A stretch of DNA of 64,000 nucleotides from Rhabditoides inermis (lineage: Eukaryota > Nematoda > Chromadorea > Rhabditida > Rhabditidae), in NCBI GenBank assembly GCA_963966185.1, contig CAWZYM010000077.1, positions 216,001-280,000 of the forward strand. The letters run 5' to 3'. The notes beneath the pieces were generated by a model. The model was not told the origin of the DNA. It did no database searches and saw only the letters and a list, made by a program, of their open reading frames with translations. Positions 50,367-62,296 of this stretch are shown here, one piece after another (the first letter of the stretch is position 1; every line of letters begins with the position of its first letter). The translations under genes were made by a program, and so were the position numbers.

Positions 50367-52881
50367 ATCATTCCTTCTCTAGGTCTCTCGCAAGACAATG
50401 CACATAATTCGTGAGAACTACCTCAGCAAGGATGAGTTCGACCCCGAGATAGTGAAGCAGTGCTCTCTCGCCGCAGAGGGACTGTGTCTATGGGTGAAGG
50501 TGGGCGGAGTCAGAAAGGGGGAGGCCTATTCATTCAGGCAATCGACATCTACAATCGGATCGCAAAGGTTGTGGAGCCAAAGAGAGAAAAGCTGCGGAAA
50601 GCAGAACTGCTAGTGAAGACTCATATGAAACAACTGGATCTCAAAAGGAAGGCACTACAGGTACAGAAGGGGAGAGAGAGAAGAGAGAGAGAGATGTGGT
50701 CGTTTCAGAAAGTGACGGAGAAGCTGCAGTCATTGTCGGATCAGTTCTCTCAGATGAGCCAACGCAAGCAGGAGCTGCAGTCACAGATACTCAACTGTGA
50801 AGTGAAGATGGACCGGGCGGAGAGACTAGTCGTCGCACTCGGTCAGAACTCCATCCATTCCCCACTCACTCAATCCGTATTCTCCGCATTCTCCGCATTT
50901 TCTATTCGCTCTTAGATCCGTATCTACCGCTGACAACAAAAATCTGCCCACTGGCAGAATCTGACTGAGTATCGTTTATAATGATAAGTAAAAGTCGAAT
51001 GGGAATGAATCAAATATTCCCTGACACAATATTCCAAACATATTTTCCATCAGGCGGCGAGAAGGAGAAGTGGGAGGGTAAGATGGAGGAAGTGCGGGCA
51101 GAGGCAGAGATAGTCATACAAGAACAACTCAAGACAGCCGTCCTCTTGGAATACCTCGCTCACGTGCCTACAAAGAAGAGGAAGGTGCGTTCCCCCGTCC
51201 CTCTTCTCTCATACGTCACTCTTGCAGAGCACTATGCGTCTGATCCTCCTGAACCTGTACAATGAATCGGACGACCTGCCTCCCCTATCCGACCAGCACA
51301 TTCTGCTCAAAGCGCGGCGGCCGGTCGTCATATGTGACACTCAGAGTATGACCACTCCTTTTAACACTTCTCCAGTTTCACACTTCTCCAGTTTCCTCTT
51401 CTTTCCAGAAGAAGCCATCTCGTTCCTTTCCGGCATTCTTCCCAACAAAATCGTCGTGAATTCAGACAGCGAAGAGGTGACGTCACCATTCATACACACC
51501 AACAACACTCGATTTCAGCTGAGCAAGAGCATTCTGTCTGCGATCGCAGATGGATCGACTCTGGTGGTGGAAAACATTGGAGCCACTCTACCTCCACTGC
51601 TCGTCCACTTACTCAACATGCGGGTCGTCGAAGAGGACGGCAAGATGGTATGACGTCACCAAATGACGTCGCAGAATAGTCAATGACGTCATTGCAGGTG
51701 GTGATAATTGACGGGGAACAGTACCCGTACTCGGTCACATTCCGACTCGTCCTCATATCGACACTCCCACCGGAGAAGATACCAAGTCTACTCGCACACT
51801 CAACCACCTTCATTCATCTACAACACACCAATGAGACGGTGATGAGACTCTCTCACATCTCTCTCTCTCCCTCCTCTCTCCCTCCTCTCTCTCATATTCT
51901 TCCATATCTTTCTAGATCCGTACTCGTGTTCTGGATGTGCTTGGACGCCGCAATTGGCCTGCCTTGGTGGAGGAAAGAAACCAGCTGAAACAACAGATAG
52001 AAAGCGATCTCAACAGCATTGAGAGTGAGTGAAAGAGAGAGCGAGAGAGAGAGAGAGAGAGAGAGCGAGAAAGAGAGAGAGAGATTTTGTCTTGCAGAAA
52101 TGGAGGAAGACATGCTGGATATGCTTGGAAGGAGTCAGGATCTGGACGATGACAGGGCGATCGAACTGCTGTCAGAGACCCGCACACTCACAGAGCAGAC
52201 ACACAGAAAGCAGATGGAGATGGAGAAGGCGAGTGGAGCAGGGGAGAAATGAGAGGAGAAGGGAGAAGGAGTAGAAGAAGGAGCAGGGAGAGGAGAAAGA
52301 GCAGAGGAGGAGCCACGATCAGCATTACAGGTGGAAGAATCGCTGCACCAGGTGGAGTCGCAAGTGAAGTCAGCAGTGGACTGGGCGTGCGAGTGTGTGA
52401 TTCTCTCTCGCTCCCTCCTCGCTCTCTCCACTCTATACCACTTCTCATTCCAACAACTATTCGCCGCACTCGACACTGTGAGTCGGATTGGTATCACTGT
52501 AGTTGTTTAGTCAATCAGTATGAATTGATTTATTGTTCAGCCACTTCTTCCGGGAGTGGATATTCTGGATGGCTCGCATGAAGATGCCCTTAAGAAGAAG
52601 ATATCTTCTTTATTCTGGGAAACACTCGCCTCCGCACTCACAAATCAACACAAGACAATGCTGCACTGTATTCTGTTCAATCAACTCGACAAGGAAAAGT
52701 GAGTGACGTCACGCCGCCATTCTATGACGTCACATTTCAGACTGCGCGGGTTGGATCTGAAAAAATTCATGGAAAGCAAGAAGGAGATGAAGAAAGAGTG
52801 TACCATCAAGGATCTCGGAATGTTTATATGGAAACAGTCGAGCAGAGTGAGAGAACGAGAGACAGTGTTAGGAGAAAGAGA

Positions 52882-52925
<44 letters not shown>

Positions 52926-53582
52926 TCAGGTGCCCATTCTTCTCTCCGTGGATGCTTCAGTGAGCGGGTATCCCGAGTTCCTACATCCCGCTCACTCGAG
53001 AGGCATCCCTGTCATTCACACCATTGTCAAGTGAGTCGCTCTGTCATTGTCATCTGTCACTGGTTGACAGGCCGACTCTGCTGTCAACCCTCGGACAGCA
53101 GGCTGAGCTGGCTATATGGCTGGCAGTCCACAATGTACATTTGGAGGAGCATGCGGCCGAGATAGGGGAGATCATAGACACGGTGAGAGAGGGAGAGAGA
53201 GGGAGAGAGAGGGAGAGAGAGGGAGAGAGAGGGAGAGAGAGGGGGTACCATTTTTCTCCAGCTCTCCACCTGCTCGCCGCACCTCTCGTTCCGCCTGCTC
53301 CTCCTCTGCCCGACCCCCTCTGCGTCTCTGCTGCTGGAGCGTGTCCGCCTGTACTCTCTGTGTCTGCCCTCTTCCCTGTCCTCCTTCCTCGACTGTCTCT
53401 GCGGCCAGCTGTCGTCCATCTACTCCGAGTTGAAGTCGCACGCGCGTCACTCTCTGCTTCGGATCATTGCCTTCCACTACGCACTCACTGCCAGATGCGA
53501 GTATAGAAGGGACGGATTCCATTCTGGAGTCACATTCACAGACATACAACTGCGATTGGCCGTGCAGCGGTACAAGGTACGG

Positions 53583-53623
<41 letters not shown>

Positions 53624-54984
53624 CACCTTCCTGTCTAGGACGAGCTTCGCGGTGACGGAGACATGTTGCCTCTGGGCGGCTGGAACCTTTTCGAGTGGGT
53701 CATCCGGCCAGTCTACCAACTCTCCATCGCCAGCCAGCATGACAGGGTGATACTGTAACAATGAATAGTATCAATGAATAACTCGTTCAGTCGACTCTGC
53801 GCACTCTGTTCACGTGGGTGTTCGAAGGTTTGAACAAGCGGGACGACCAGGTGCTGGCTTCTGTTCTTCCGTGGGGAGGCGACAGAGTCGATCTGATGGC
53901 GAGATGGAGTGGGGCGGACACGAGGGCAGTCTGCGGACTGCACCCCAACAGGATAGACAGACAGGCCAACAGAAAGGCCAATGAGGTGGGAAGGGAGTCA
54001 CAAAAACAATGTATATTTTGTACATTTTGTGTTTCCGTAGCAATTCGCAATCGGGTGGACAAAAAATCCCACGGAATCTTTCCAGCTTCTCCTTCTTGCC
54101 TGTCGAATTCAGCTGTGTGTTATGTTGAAGTTTGTTTGCAGGCGCTGCATGCGATGAAGTCGCTGTTCTCGCATCGGGCAGCCGACGATCCGCCGGTATC
54201 CAATCGGGAGGAGCGAGAGAAGACAAAGGAAGAGTCGACAGCAGAGACAGCCACAATCGAGAACTACCTCGCAATAGAGATGCGCTCTGCCGACGAGAAG
54301 AAGTGGGTTGTCCTCTCACTGTACTTGCTAGTTTCGATTCAGTCGTGCCTACTTCCGCTCGCTCTCCCCCTCCTCTCCATCCGGTCTCTCATTGGACGCC
54401 ACCCGCATCCGCCATCCAATCGCCCTCATATCCACCCTTCGCATACAGTATGCCGCGTCCGCACGCATTCCAATCAGCGAGGTAGGAAAGAAACAATCAA
54501 TATTTGATTGTTAGAACACATTGTCCGTCTCAGGTGGATATCTTCGGCGACCTCTCCTCGTCACTCTCTTCTATGACATCTCTTCCATCTATCAAGACAG
54601 GGGTGCTGCTCACTCACTGCTCGCTGCAGGGATGCAGCAACACAACCAGTGGACTCGACGAGGTATCCCCCTCTCTCCCCCCTCTTTCTTCTCCATCTCT
54701 CTCCCCTCTCTCTCCCCACTTCTCCCCCTCCCTTTCACTCACGCTACCTAGATCCCTCTCACTCACTCTCTTCACTCTGGTCAATCCGTGCTGCTTACAG
54801 CAGGAAAGAGGCTCGTGCGTCCGGTGAGTGGGCGGGGTCTTTGGAGGCGGAGCTTATATCCTTGCAGGACTGTCTCTCGTTGCTGTCTTCAACGGGAGAA
54901 GTGTTGTGCACAGTGTCTGTGAAATCAGCTGTTCCTATCCAGCACTGGAATCTGCGAGGAGCGGCAGTCATACTCGACAAATAA
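37410..54984 (+). CDS. che-3: Cytoplasmic dynein-2 heavy chain (CHE-3/DYNC2H1-like) with degenerate AAA1, AAA3 and AAA4 nucleotide sites
   Basis: Motor subunit expected to drive retrograde intraflagellar transport. It is split into dozens of small exons. The tail runs to about 43.8 kb. AAA1 spans 43866-44745, with exons 43866-44045, 44117-44216 and 44259-44393. AAA2 has Walker A GPSLSGKT at 45556-45579 and Walker [10 protein letters not shown] at about 45752. AAA3 and AAA4 fall at about 46.7-48.1 and 48.5-49.1 kb. The stalk coiled coils (near 49.3-50.05 and 50.5-50.9 kb) flank the microtubule-binding region [20 protein letters not shown] and beyond. AAA5, AAA6 and the C-terminal domain follow, ending [20 protein letters not shown] then LDK, which matches the DYNC2H1 C-terminus and not dynein-1. 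The AAA1 P-loop reads AIRGKET instead of GPAGTGKT, and its Walker [10 protein letters not shown] instead of the usual CFDEFNR. The start (37410) and first tail exons are tentative. By rough accounting it is shorter than the usual ~4,200 residues. Confidence 0.85.
38448..38493. repeat. (GA)n in a dynein-2 intron
   Basis: Perfect GA tract. Comparable intronic tracts occur at 38647-38685 (GA), 40455-40495 (GA), 40711-40760 (CT), 42551-42590 (GA), 50332-50363 (CT), 52885-52922 (GA) and 53588-53621 (CT). Both orientations relative to transcription occur. Confidence 0.95.
39987..40018 (+). repeat. (GGGT)n tract, G-quadruplex-capable
   Basis: Seven or so GGGT units on the transcribed-sense strand, inside the dynein-2 intron that also contains the 105-bp inverted repeat. 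Four or more G3 runs with one-base loops satisfy the usual quadruplex pattern. Confidence 0.8.
40283..40620. repeat. Perfect 105-bp inverted repeat in a dynein-2 intron
   Basis: The left arm 40283-40387 and right arm 40516-40620 are exact reverse complements over all 105 bases. They are separated by a 128-bp spacer containing a (GA)n tract. The right arm ends AACAGATAAT and is followed immediately by TCAG, the acceptor of the next coding exon (starting 40625). The arms contain no obvious transposase ends. A fold-back element, local inverted duplication or assembly artefact could give this. Confidence 0.9.
46222..46327. repeat. Long interrupted (GA)n in the AAA2 region of the dynein-2 gene
   Basis: About 100 bp of GA with GATA/GAAA interruptions, occupying an intron within the AAA2-coding part. 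Confidence 0.9.
47026..47795. repeat. 42-bp minisatellite, locus 3 (about 18 copies), in a dynein-2 intron
   Basis: About 18 units of 42 bp with consensus pieces CTCCTACCGTAATTCTAAGG and GACGATGTAGATCAAATTAT. Units differ by a few substitutions, and one has an extra GTAGGAT insertion near 47400. It fills the intron between the exon carrying the AAA3 Walker A position (ending about 46957) and the exon carrying the AAA3 Walker B position (starting about 47803). Confidence 0.95.
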
Positions 54985-55306
54985 TCCATACATTTGCATA
55001 TTTTCTATGAGTATGTATAATTAATTTCATTCCGTAATATAAAACGCTGTATCTGTCTGTCTATTCGTACTGGCTTACCGTAGCACCCACGTGAGCTTCT
55101 ATATATACCCAAGCAGCCGAATCGACATCTAATTAGTTCCCACATGTTTGCTTTTGCTGGAAAAAATATATGTTTAATAGGAGAATATTTTATTATACGA
55201 AAATAACGGGTGACAGTTTGGCAATACTGTGATGTGTCGTGGGGAATAATGTACGTGCAATCGTGTGAAACAAGTAATTACGAAAATCATTTATCAGTAG
55301 TATAAA
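54985..55306. other. Convergent 3' intergenic
   Basis: Short AT-rich region between the 3' ends of the dynein-2 gene and the membrane-protein gene. AATATAAAA near 55036 may serve as a variant polyadenylation signal. No gene seen. Confidence 0.45.
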
Positions 55307-56053
55307 TCACGGAAACGCGTGAATGGCGACTAGTTTGTTCTGCCAGTCGTTGTATGTACGACAAAGAGTGTCGAGTCGGTTGGCGACGGCAGAGTAGAGG
55401 GCAGAACACAAAACACACCAGAAGAAAACGGACACCTTCACAGCAAACAGATCATCTGAAAACATAATCATAAATGGGAAACATAGATGTGATAGAACGT
55501 ATGTTGGAGACTCACCATGGTCAAACTCTTCCAGCATCCTGTCTGCAATTCGAATGAGAGTGTGGTCGAGCCTGTCCGGGCGGAAGAAAACACACAATGC
55601 ACCCCCAAACAACAGAAGGGTGTACAGAGCAGACAACAACTGAAACGCAATACAATATAGTCATTACAGTAACCATGCACTCACCTCACAACATAGCCAG
55701 CACAGACGAACAGCAGCCTTGTGGGCGGAGCCCCAGGGGGCGGGGAGATGCCAGAGAGAGATGGCACAGAGAAACGAGAGAAGGAGGTCGGCTGCCTCCA
55801 CACTGTGGACAAGGAAAGTGGTCGAGTTCTGAAATGGGAGACGTGAGAGGAGTAGAGGGAGGGCAGGGAAGAGTAGACATACCTTGTTGAAGTAGTAGAG
55901 TCCGAGTGGGAGGGCGACTGTGTTGACGAGCATCTTGGATGCGACTATCCGTCGGGTGTTGGGGAGAGAGGAGGCGAGGGAAGAGGAGAGCGAGTCTCGC
56001 TGCTGCTGACACGCACTCATCTCATCCCAGACCGGAACGGTGAGAGCAGACAT
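55307..56053 (-). CDS. Unrecognised multi-pass membrane protein
   Basis: Four exons (from 56053, 55829, 55639 and about 55455 downwards) give roughly 170 residues. The N-terminus MSALTVPVWDEMSACQQQRD is hydrophilic. Hydrophobic segments follow: VASKMLVNTVALPLGLYYF, then AADLLLSFLCAISLWHL, then LCWLCCELLSALYTLLLFG, and finally VKVSVFFWCVLCSALYSAVA before a short tail ending HAFP. Hydrophilic charged stretches (RPDRLDHTLIRIADRMLEEF) separate the last two. The joins use normal GT-AG sites and keep one frame, so the gene looks real. I do not recognise the family. PEX11 and VMA21 were considered on general shape, but no diagnostic motif supports either. The gene lies 369 bp downstream of the Cys/His-repeat gene on the same strand. 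Confidence 0.65.
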
Positions 56054-56422
56054 ATCGAGTGACGGACCACCACCACCTTTACCCTTTTGTACGGGCCATT
56101 GACCCCGCCCCTCTCATGGTCCGACACAGATACATGCCTCTGGCAGTCAGGGAAGACAGGCGCGGGTTGTAAACCACTCACTCCAATTAGACCTTTCCTC
56201 ATTATCTAATGTACCTATTGCGAAATAATAACGACCAGAAACCATTAACGACATAACAACAATTTCATTTAAAAAAGAAACAAAACACATACAACGAAAC
56301 AGTGATCGGCAAAGTAAACGCGCACCGAGTTTGAAGCGTGCGAAGAAATCGGGAAAAATAACGAAATAACAACTAACAACACAACAAATAAGTATAGTAA
56401 CAAATGATAACAACAACAGCGT

Positions 56423-58066
56423 TCACCTAGGGACATTGTTGTGGGCGAGGTTGTTGACTCTGATTGCCTCCAAATACGAGAAGAGAGAGGAGAGTGTGGG
56501 CGTGGCGTAGGACGGGACCACTACAGGCGACGGTCGAAACAACGAATCGGGAGGAGTCGTGGAGGTTGGCTGAACAGATATACAACACATACTAACCATA
56601 TTAACATAAATAAACGTACCCTGTGATAGGGAGTGAAGGCGGATCGGGGGGATGGGCGGGGAGTGAGAGGGGCGAGTGCGGGAGAGACGGAGACGGACGG
56701 CGGATCGGGCGTGGCGGCAGAGGGAGCGGGAGAGATGGGCGGGCCCTGCCTCTCCCATAGCGAGGCGCTGTACACATTCATGACCGTCTTCCCCTTTGAC
56801 GTCTCCTTCTTGCTGTCCATCTGCGGCAGGCCAGTGTCCTCCTCCTCCCTCTCCTCATCTTCCCTCCACTCATCCACACCTCCCCTCCTGTCCGGGCATC
56901 CCAAGTAGCGATGCTTGCGATGCGCCGACTTGCCTAGCATCCGTCCGCAACCCGCCACGCACTGTTCTTTCTGAACGGGTACAACTACAGGTGCTACATG
57001 GTGGTCACCAACCGCGAGGAACGACGCGGGTCCGACCGGGCATCCGCGGTCGCGATGGTGGCGGTACGCCGTCGCACCCAGCATCTGCCCGCAACCCGCC
57101 GCACACAACTTCTTCTAAAAACAACATTGAGCACACATTGGGTGATAGTTTCGAAACAGCGCACCTCGCTTCTCTTGCGCGTCTCGTTGTCCGGGCTGAT
57201 GGTGTGTGTGGTGTGCGCGGACAGAGAGTTGTGCAGCGTGTTCGCCATATGACGGGTCTGCAGAAAGAGTTGCACGCTATCACACCTCTACAATCCCCAC
57301 CTCGTTTCCCTTGTGAGTTGTGTCAGAGACCGGGGATAACGTTTCGTAACAATACAGCTTCGAAATGTGTCCTTCGGGCTTCTCTGCGGACTGCTTGCAT
57401 GTGTTGTGGGGCGTTGACCAAGAGTTCTGAACAACACTCGCTACAGTCCATAGCATTTGTCTCCCTCCCCCACCTCCTCTTTCTTGTGAGATGGCTCGGC
57501 TGCCGGGGGGCATCCCCAGGCTGTGTGTACTTGGTGGGCCAGCGACCCCGGTACTGCACCACACCGCTCGGCTGTGCACCACAGCTTCTGCAAGTGTTCG
57601 CAGTGATAGCAAGTGAGATTCCGGTCCGACCTTCGCCTTGGGTGTGTCGATCACCTTCTTCTCTCCCCGTATCAACCCACGCGCGACGCTGGGTCCGCTG
57701 TTCTCGTAGACCATCGAGTTCTATAAAGTGTTAAGGAAACACGATGGAATGTCTCTCACTTCTTCTCCCTCTGGCGTGTCTGTGACCTCTTGACCGTCCT
57801 CTCGATTCGCTGGACAGCGGTGGGCATTCAGCCGACGCAGCCACATTCCGCAGCCTTCGCACGCCACCTTCTACAAAAAAGTATTTCTCGAAACAAAGGA
57901 ATAGTTCGCTCACCCCATTGCGCGTTTCAAAGGTCTCGACAGGCGGGTTGCGGTGTGTATGGAAGACATCCTCACCCAGCAACTCACTGCCCCCGCTCGC
58001 ACACCGCTTTCTCTAGAAGATTCCAACTGTGTCTTGTGTACTCTAGTGATAGCCGCTCACCCTCAT
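56423..58066 (-). CDS. Protein with repeated Cys/His (putative zinc-binding) modules
   Basis: No family recognised. The clearest modules lie in one exon: CAAGCGQMLGATAYRHHRDR then GCP, and CVAGCGRMLGKSAHRKHRYL then GCP. The pattern is C-x3-CG-x2-L-x5/6-H/R-x2-H-x3-GCP. Upstream exons hold decayed or variant versions: CASGGSELLGEDVFHTHRNP, CEGCGMWLRRLNAHRCP, and CTAERCGAVPGSLAHQVHTA with WGCPP. Most modules sit at the start of their own exon and exons join in the same phase, as expected for exon-duplication growth. The C-terminus is Pro/Ser-rich and ends AIRVNNLAHNNVPR. The Cys and His spacing suggests one zinc per module, but this is inference. The start at 58066 is tentative (an ATGAGG exon after GCAG). 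It could be a nucleic-acid-binding or protein-interaction zinc finger. Confidence 0.6.
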
Positions 58067-58119
58067 TCGCTGTTCGGCTATGGACAGACGAGGGTCACAC
58101 TGCTATGCTAATCTGAACA

Positions 58120-58816
58120 GCTCGTAAACGGTGCTAATTTGATAGGAAAGCATATCAAAACACACGATTCAATTCACATCACTGTCGGATCATCACTCAA
58201 CACCACTATTCGTAAAACTAAACACGTAATCAAAACTGCATAGTAAAATACAGAAAACGCGAAAAAAAAGAGAAAATGCCCACACTGTCTGCTACAGTAT
58301 TTCGCAACATCAAATTTCGCGCGCGTTTTCGCGATAGGACCAATTCGTTGACGGATGTTTGCGATTCGAAACGAAGGCGTCTTCGTTGTTGGCTCCACGG
58401 CGGGGCGGCGATGCTCCGACCGAAGAGACACACACTTGTCGCGTGTGTATCAGTGAACGCGCGCCTCAACCGTGTGCTCCACTCAGATTACCAATCAGTT
58501 TCAGTGTTTCACAACCATGTTATACACGCATTTATTACACGACAATGAACTTCCAAGAACGCTCGAATAAATTATCACTAACTATTCTATACACACTTTG
58601 CACCAAATAAACTTCTGAATAATGCTTTGTACATCGAGAAACAAACTAAACACGAAAACGCTTCAAAGGCAACGGCTCATCACAGGCTAGTAGTAATTGT
58701 GCGATCAAAACTCATGAGAAGGATGTACTGTATACTCAACTAGGTACGGTAGATCAGTACATATGGGTACTGCTCAACTAGACAGGTAAAAATTGGGATG
58801 GGAGAGATGGCACGAT
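58120..58816. other. Intergenic between golgin 3' end and Cys/His-repeat gene
   Basis: About 700 bp with several short open frames but no recognisable protein. TACTGTA/TACGGTA motifs appear near 58740. Confidence 0.4.
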
Positions 58817-61800
58817 CTAGCTGGGAGGGGCGGGTCCGGGGCTGGGTTGGGTGGGAGGTCGGAGGAGAGTGTGGAGGGAAGAGTCGTGTGGGGCAGCGGG
58901 CTGCGACAGCGGATCGACCCGCATCGGAGCCGCCGAGCCGCCATCCACCGGAAGACGCGCCGCCGTCCGCGCAGACTCACTCTCCACCTGACAAACCAAT
59001 CAGTGATCACACAACCAGGTAGACACTCACCTCCAGGAAGCGAATGAACTGTTCTGTGAGACTGGGTCCGGCGTGGGTGCTCCTCTGCGCCGTACTCGAG
59101 GATACTGGCGAGCAAGAGCGCGATGTCGGGCTGTCTGTCCGACGGCGCCAGCAGGTACGACAGGAACAGCTGGCGCAGAGTCGCGTCGTCCACACGGTAC
59201 TCGTCCGCCCTGGCACGCAGGTGAGGCGCGCGAGCCTCGTCCAACTGCTGCTCCAGCTGCAAGGCAGGGGTGAGAGGGAGAGGAGGGAGGGGGAGGGAGA
59301 GGGACACCCACCTCCTCGACACAGCGCATGGCGCGCTCGGCCTGCTGCCGGGCCTCCTCGGCCGCGTCCTCCGCCACACTCCTCTCCTCCTCGGCCCTGG
59401 CCAGGTCGGCGCGCACTCCCTGGGCCGCCCTCTCGTGCGCGTCTAGGAGTGCCTGCATATGCAGCATCCTCTGCGCGGCGGCGACGGCGTCTCTCTCGTG
59501 GTCTGCCGCCAGTTCCCTCACCACCCCCTGTAGGGAAGAGAGCGCCGCCGCCCCCTCCGCCGCCGCCTTCCTCTCAGCCTCGAATCGCTCGCGCCACTAC
59601 GACGCCGCCGCCTCCGAGCGCTCCAGCTGGCCTCGCAGCTCAGACAGCTCCGCCTCGAAACACACCATTGATGAGAGATCATGATAAGGAGACGACTGAC
59701 CGCGTACTGCTGGCTGCTGACGGCGACCGTGTCTGCGGCGGCGGTGGTGCGCTGCTCGAGGAGGCGTATCTGCTCCCGCAGCCCCGTCTCGCGTCTCTCC
59801 GCCTCCACAGCCTCGCGGGTGCTCGCCTCCTCCACCAACACAAGGTGCTCCCGCAGACGGCGCAGCTCCGCATCTCTCTCTCTTTCTCTCTCTCTCTCTC
59901 TCCCTCTCTCCCTCCCTCCCTCCCTCACCATGTCTTCGTATCTCCTTTCAGTCTCCTCGAGACCTCTTCTCGCATTCTCCCTCTCCTCGTCCAGTTTGTT
60001 TCGAAGATCTTGTTTAACCGACATCTGAACAACATCCCATAAACAACAACAACTACAACAACAACAAACCAGCCACCTCACCTGCTTGGCAGCCTGAATC
60101 CTTGCCTGTTCCAATGCAATCTTGGCCGCGTCCAGCTCATCCGAGACCTCCGTGCTTCCCTCCCTCTCCCGCTTTGCCTGCTCCAACTGCTCCTCCAGCT
60201 GCTCCTTCTGCTGCTCCACCTCCTCCATCCTGGCCTGCACGTCCACCAGCCGATCATCCACGAGTGCCTTCTCCTCTGCCGCCAGAGTGGCTGCATCTTG
60301 CATGTTGTGCACTTGTTCCTTCAGCGCGTCTCTCTCCTCTCGCAGTGTTGCCATCTGTTCATTGGCAGCAGTCAGGGCCTCCTGCGAGTATTCCAGGTCG
60401 GCAGACAACATCTGAGACTGCGAAGCGCATGCAGCCGCCTCCGAGAGCTGAAAGCGAGAGATGTGACTACCAGGTTGGCTACTACCACACCACCTCCCAC
60501 AAACCAAATTTCGATTTCCCCCACCTTCTCGGTCAGCTCGATATTCTCTTTCTCAAGCGAGTCGACCATCTCCTCCGAAATGCGCAGCTTAGCCCGAATC
60601 TCTGCCACGTCGGCTGCTCCACTCGTCTCCCCTTCTCCTCCTCCTCCTCCCTCTCCCGATCCACCCTCTCTCATCCTCTCCTCCACATGGTAGATCCGCT
60701 TCTGCTGCTCCAGAATCACCTAGAAACAACGCTATGATAAACAGAAATGAGACACATCATAAAGAAGTAGAATTCCAGGCTTCTGCGGGGTGAGAATTGT
60801 ACTGAGTGAACTATAGTGAGAATCTGCGAGTGCGCCCATGGCCAGGCGCCCAGCAGCCGCGAAAAGCGGATGGTGGGCGCGCGACGCGGGCCTGTTCCTC
60901 TCTTTTATAGTACTCTCTGCGCGTTTCTGACCGTCTCCTCCCTCCTCGCTCACCTTCTCCTTGTCAGCCAGCAGCTGTCTCAGCGCCGCCAGCGACTCGA
61001 CCATGTGCTGGTGCTGCTGTTGCAGAGTGTTCGTCTGCACGATCATCTCGTCGATGCAGTTCTGGCGAACCTGAACCACGCACAACTAGCCACGCCCACT
61101 CAGACTCCGCCCACCTGGATCTCCTTCTCCACATCCTCCTTGTCCTGTCGCAGTCGGTCGTACTCCTCGGTCAGCTCGGTGTTCGCCTTGAGAGCCTCGC
61201 GGAGTTGGTCGATCAGAGAGGCGACGGAGGACACGCCGTCGCCCTCCTAGAACACACTCACGTTTCTCTCTTTTGTTGTTTAGCCGGTTGAATACGGAGT
61301 CCTCCTAGTCGAGAACAAGATGGGGTTTTTCAATTACGACAACGTCAGCAGACAGAGTTTCATTGGGTGGCGTCAGACGCAAATCTCTCTCTCTCTCTCT
61401 CTCTCTTGCTCTCTCTCTTGCTCTCTCTCCCTCCCTCCCTCCCTCTCGTACCTCCTCCTTGACATGCATGTCGTGCAGGCTGTTTTCCGCCTCGATCAGT
61501 CTCTCCTCCACACTCTTCATCACTTCCAGGCGGGTCAGCGTCAAGCGGTGCTCGTCGATCAGCTAAACACTACATCAAGTAACACGAAACCAATAATTGC
61601 CAATGTCATGTGCACCGACCGTGTTCCTCTCCCACTCTGCCCTCTCGAGGCGTGCCACCAGCTCGGCCTTCTCCTCCTCCCCGCCTCCACTGGCAGCCTG
61701 CAGTGGCTGCTGTCGCACCCGCACCGTCTGCTCCGTCTCGTCCCTCCACTCGTTCCATCCCCCCTCCTTCTCCCCTTCCTTCTCCTCCGATCCACACACA

Positions 61801-62265
61801 CCAGCAGCGCGTAGCTGCGACAATAGCTCGGCGCGCTGGAAACGTAACATTTCAAACGTATAGATAAAAGATCCATTTATCATGCTAACATTGGTATGTC
61901 GGAGTCGGATCAGGCTGATGAACAAAACAAGATCAAAAGGAAATGTGCGCACCTGTGCGTTCCAGTCCGCCTCCCTCTGTGCATGCATCGCCTGCAGATG
62001 CTCGAAATCCGCGCGGGAGTCCGCGATGCCCGCCTCCGATCGAGCCAGCATCGAAGCAGCGTCCGCCAGGTCGTCCCCACGGAATCTAATCGATATATCG
62101 ATAAACTCGTTCATATAAACTAATCAATAACAACGCCCACCTGTCCATATCGACTCCCAGGCGGGCGTTCTCCTCAAAGAGACGTGCGTTCGACTCGCGA
62201 AGAGCTCGCAGCTCCACGTCAATCTCACCCACCACGTCGCGGAAACTGCAACATGATGGCATACT

Positions 62266-62296
<31 letters not shown>

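Noticed and set aside
55307..56053. Identification of the membrane protein as PEX11 or VMA21
   Set aside because: Only general hydrophobic pattern and length agree; no diagnostic residues could be shown.
59518..59610. Explaining the golgin TAG by a small intron (GTAGTG donor to TACAG acceptor)
   Set aside because: Removing that segment shifts the frame into an immediate stop, and the segment itself reads as coiled coil in the original frame.
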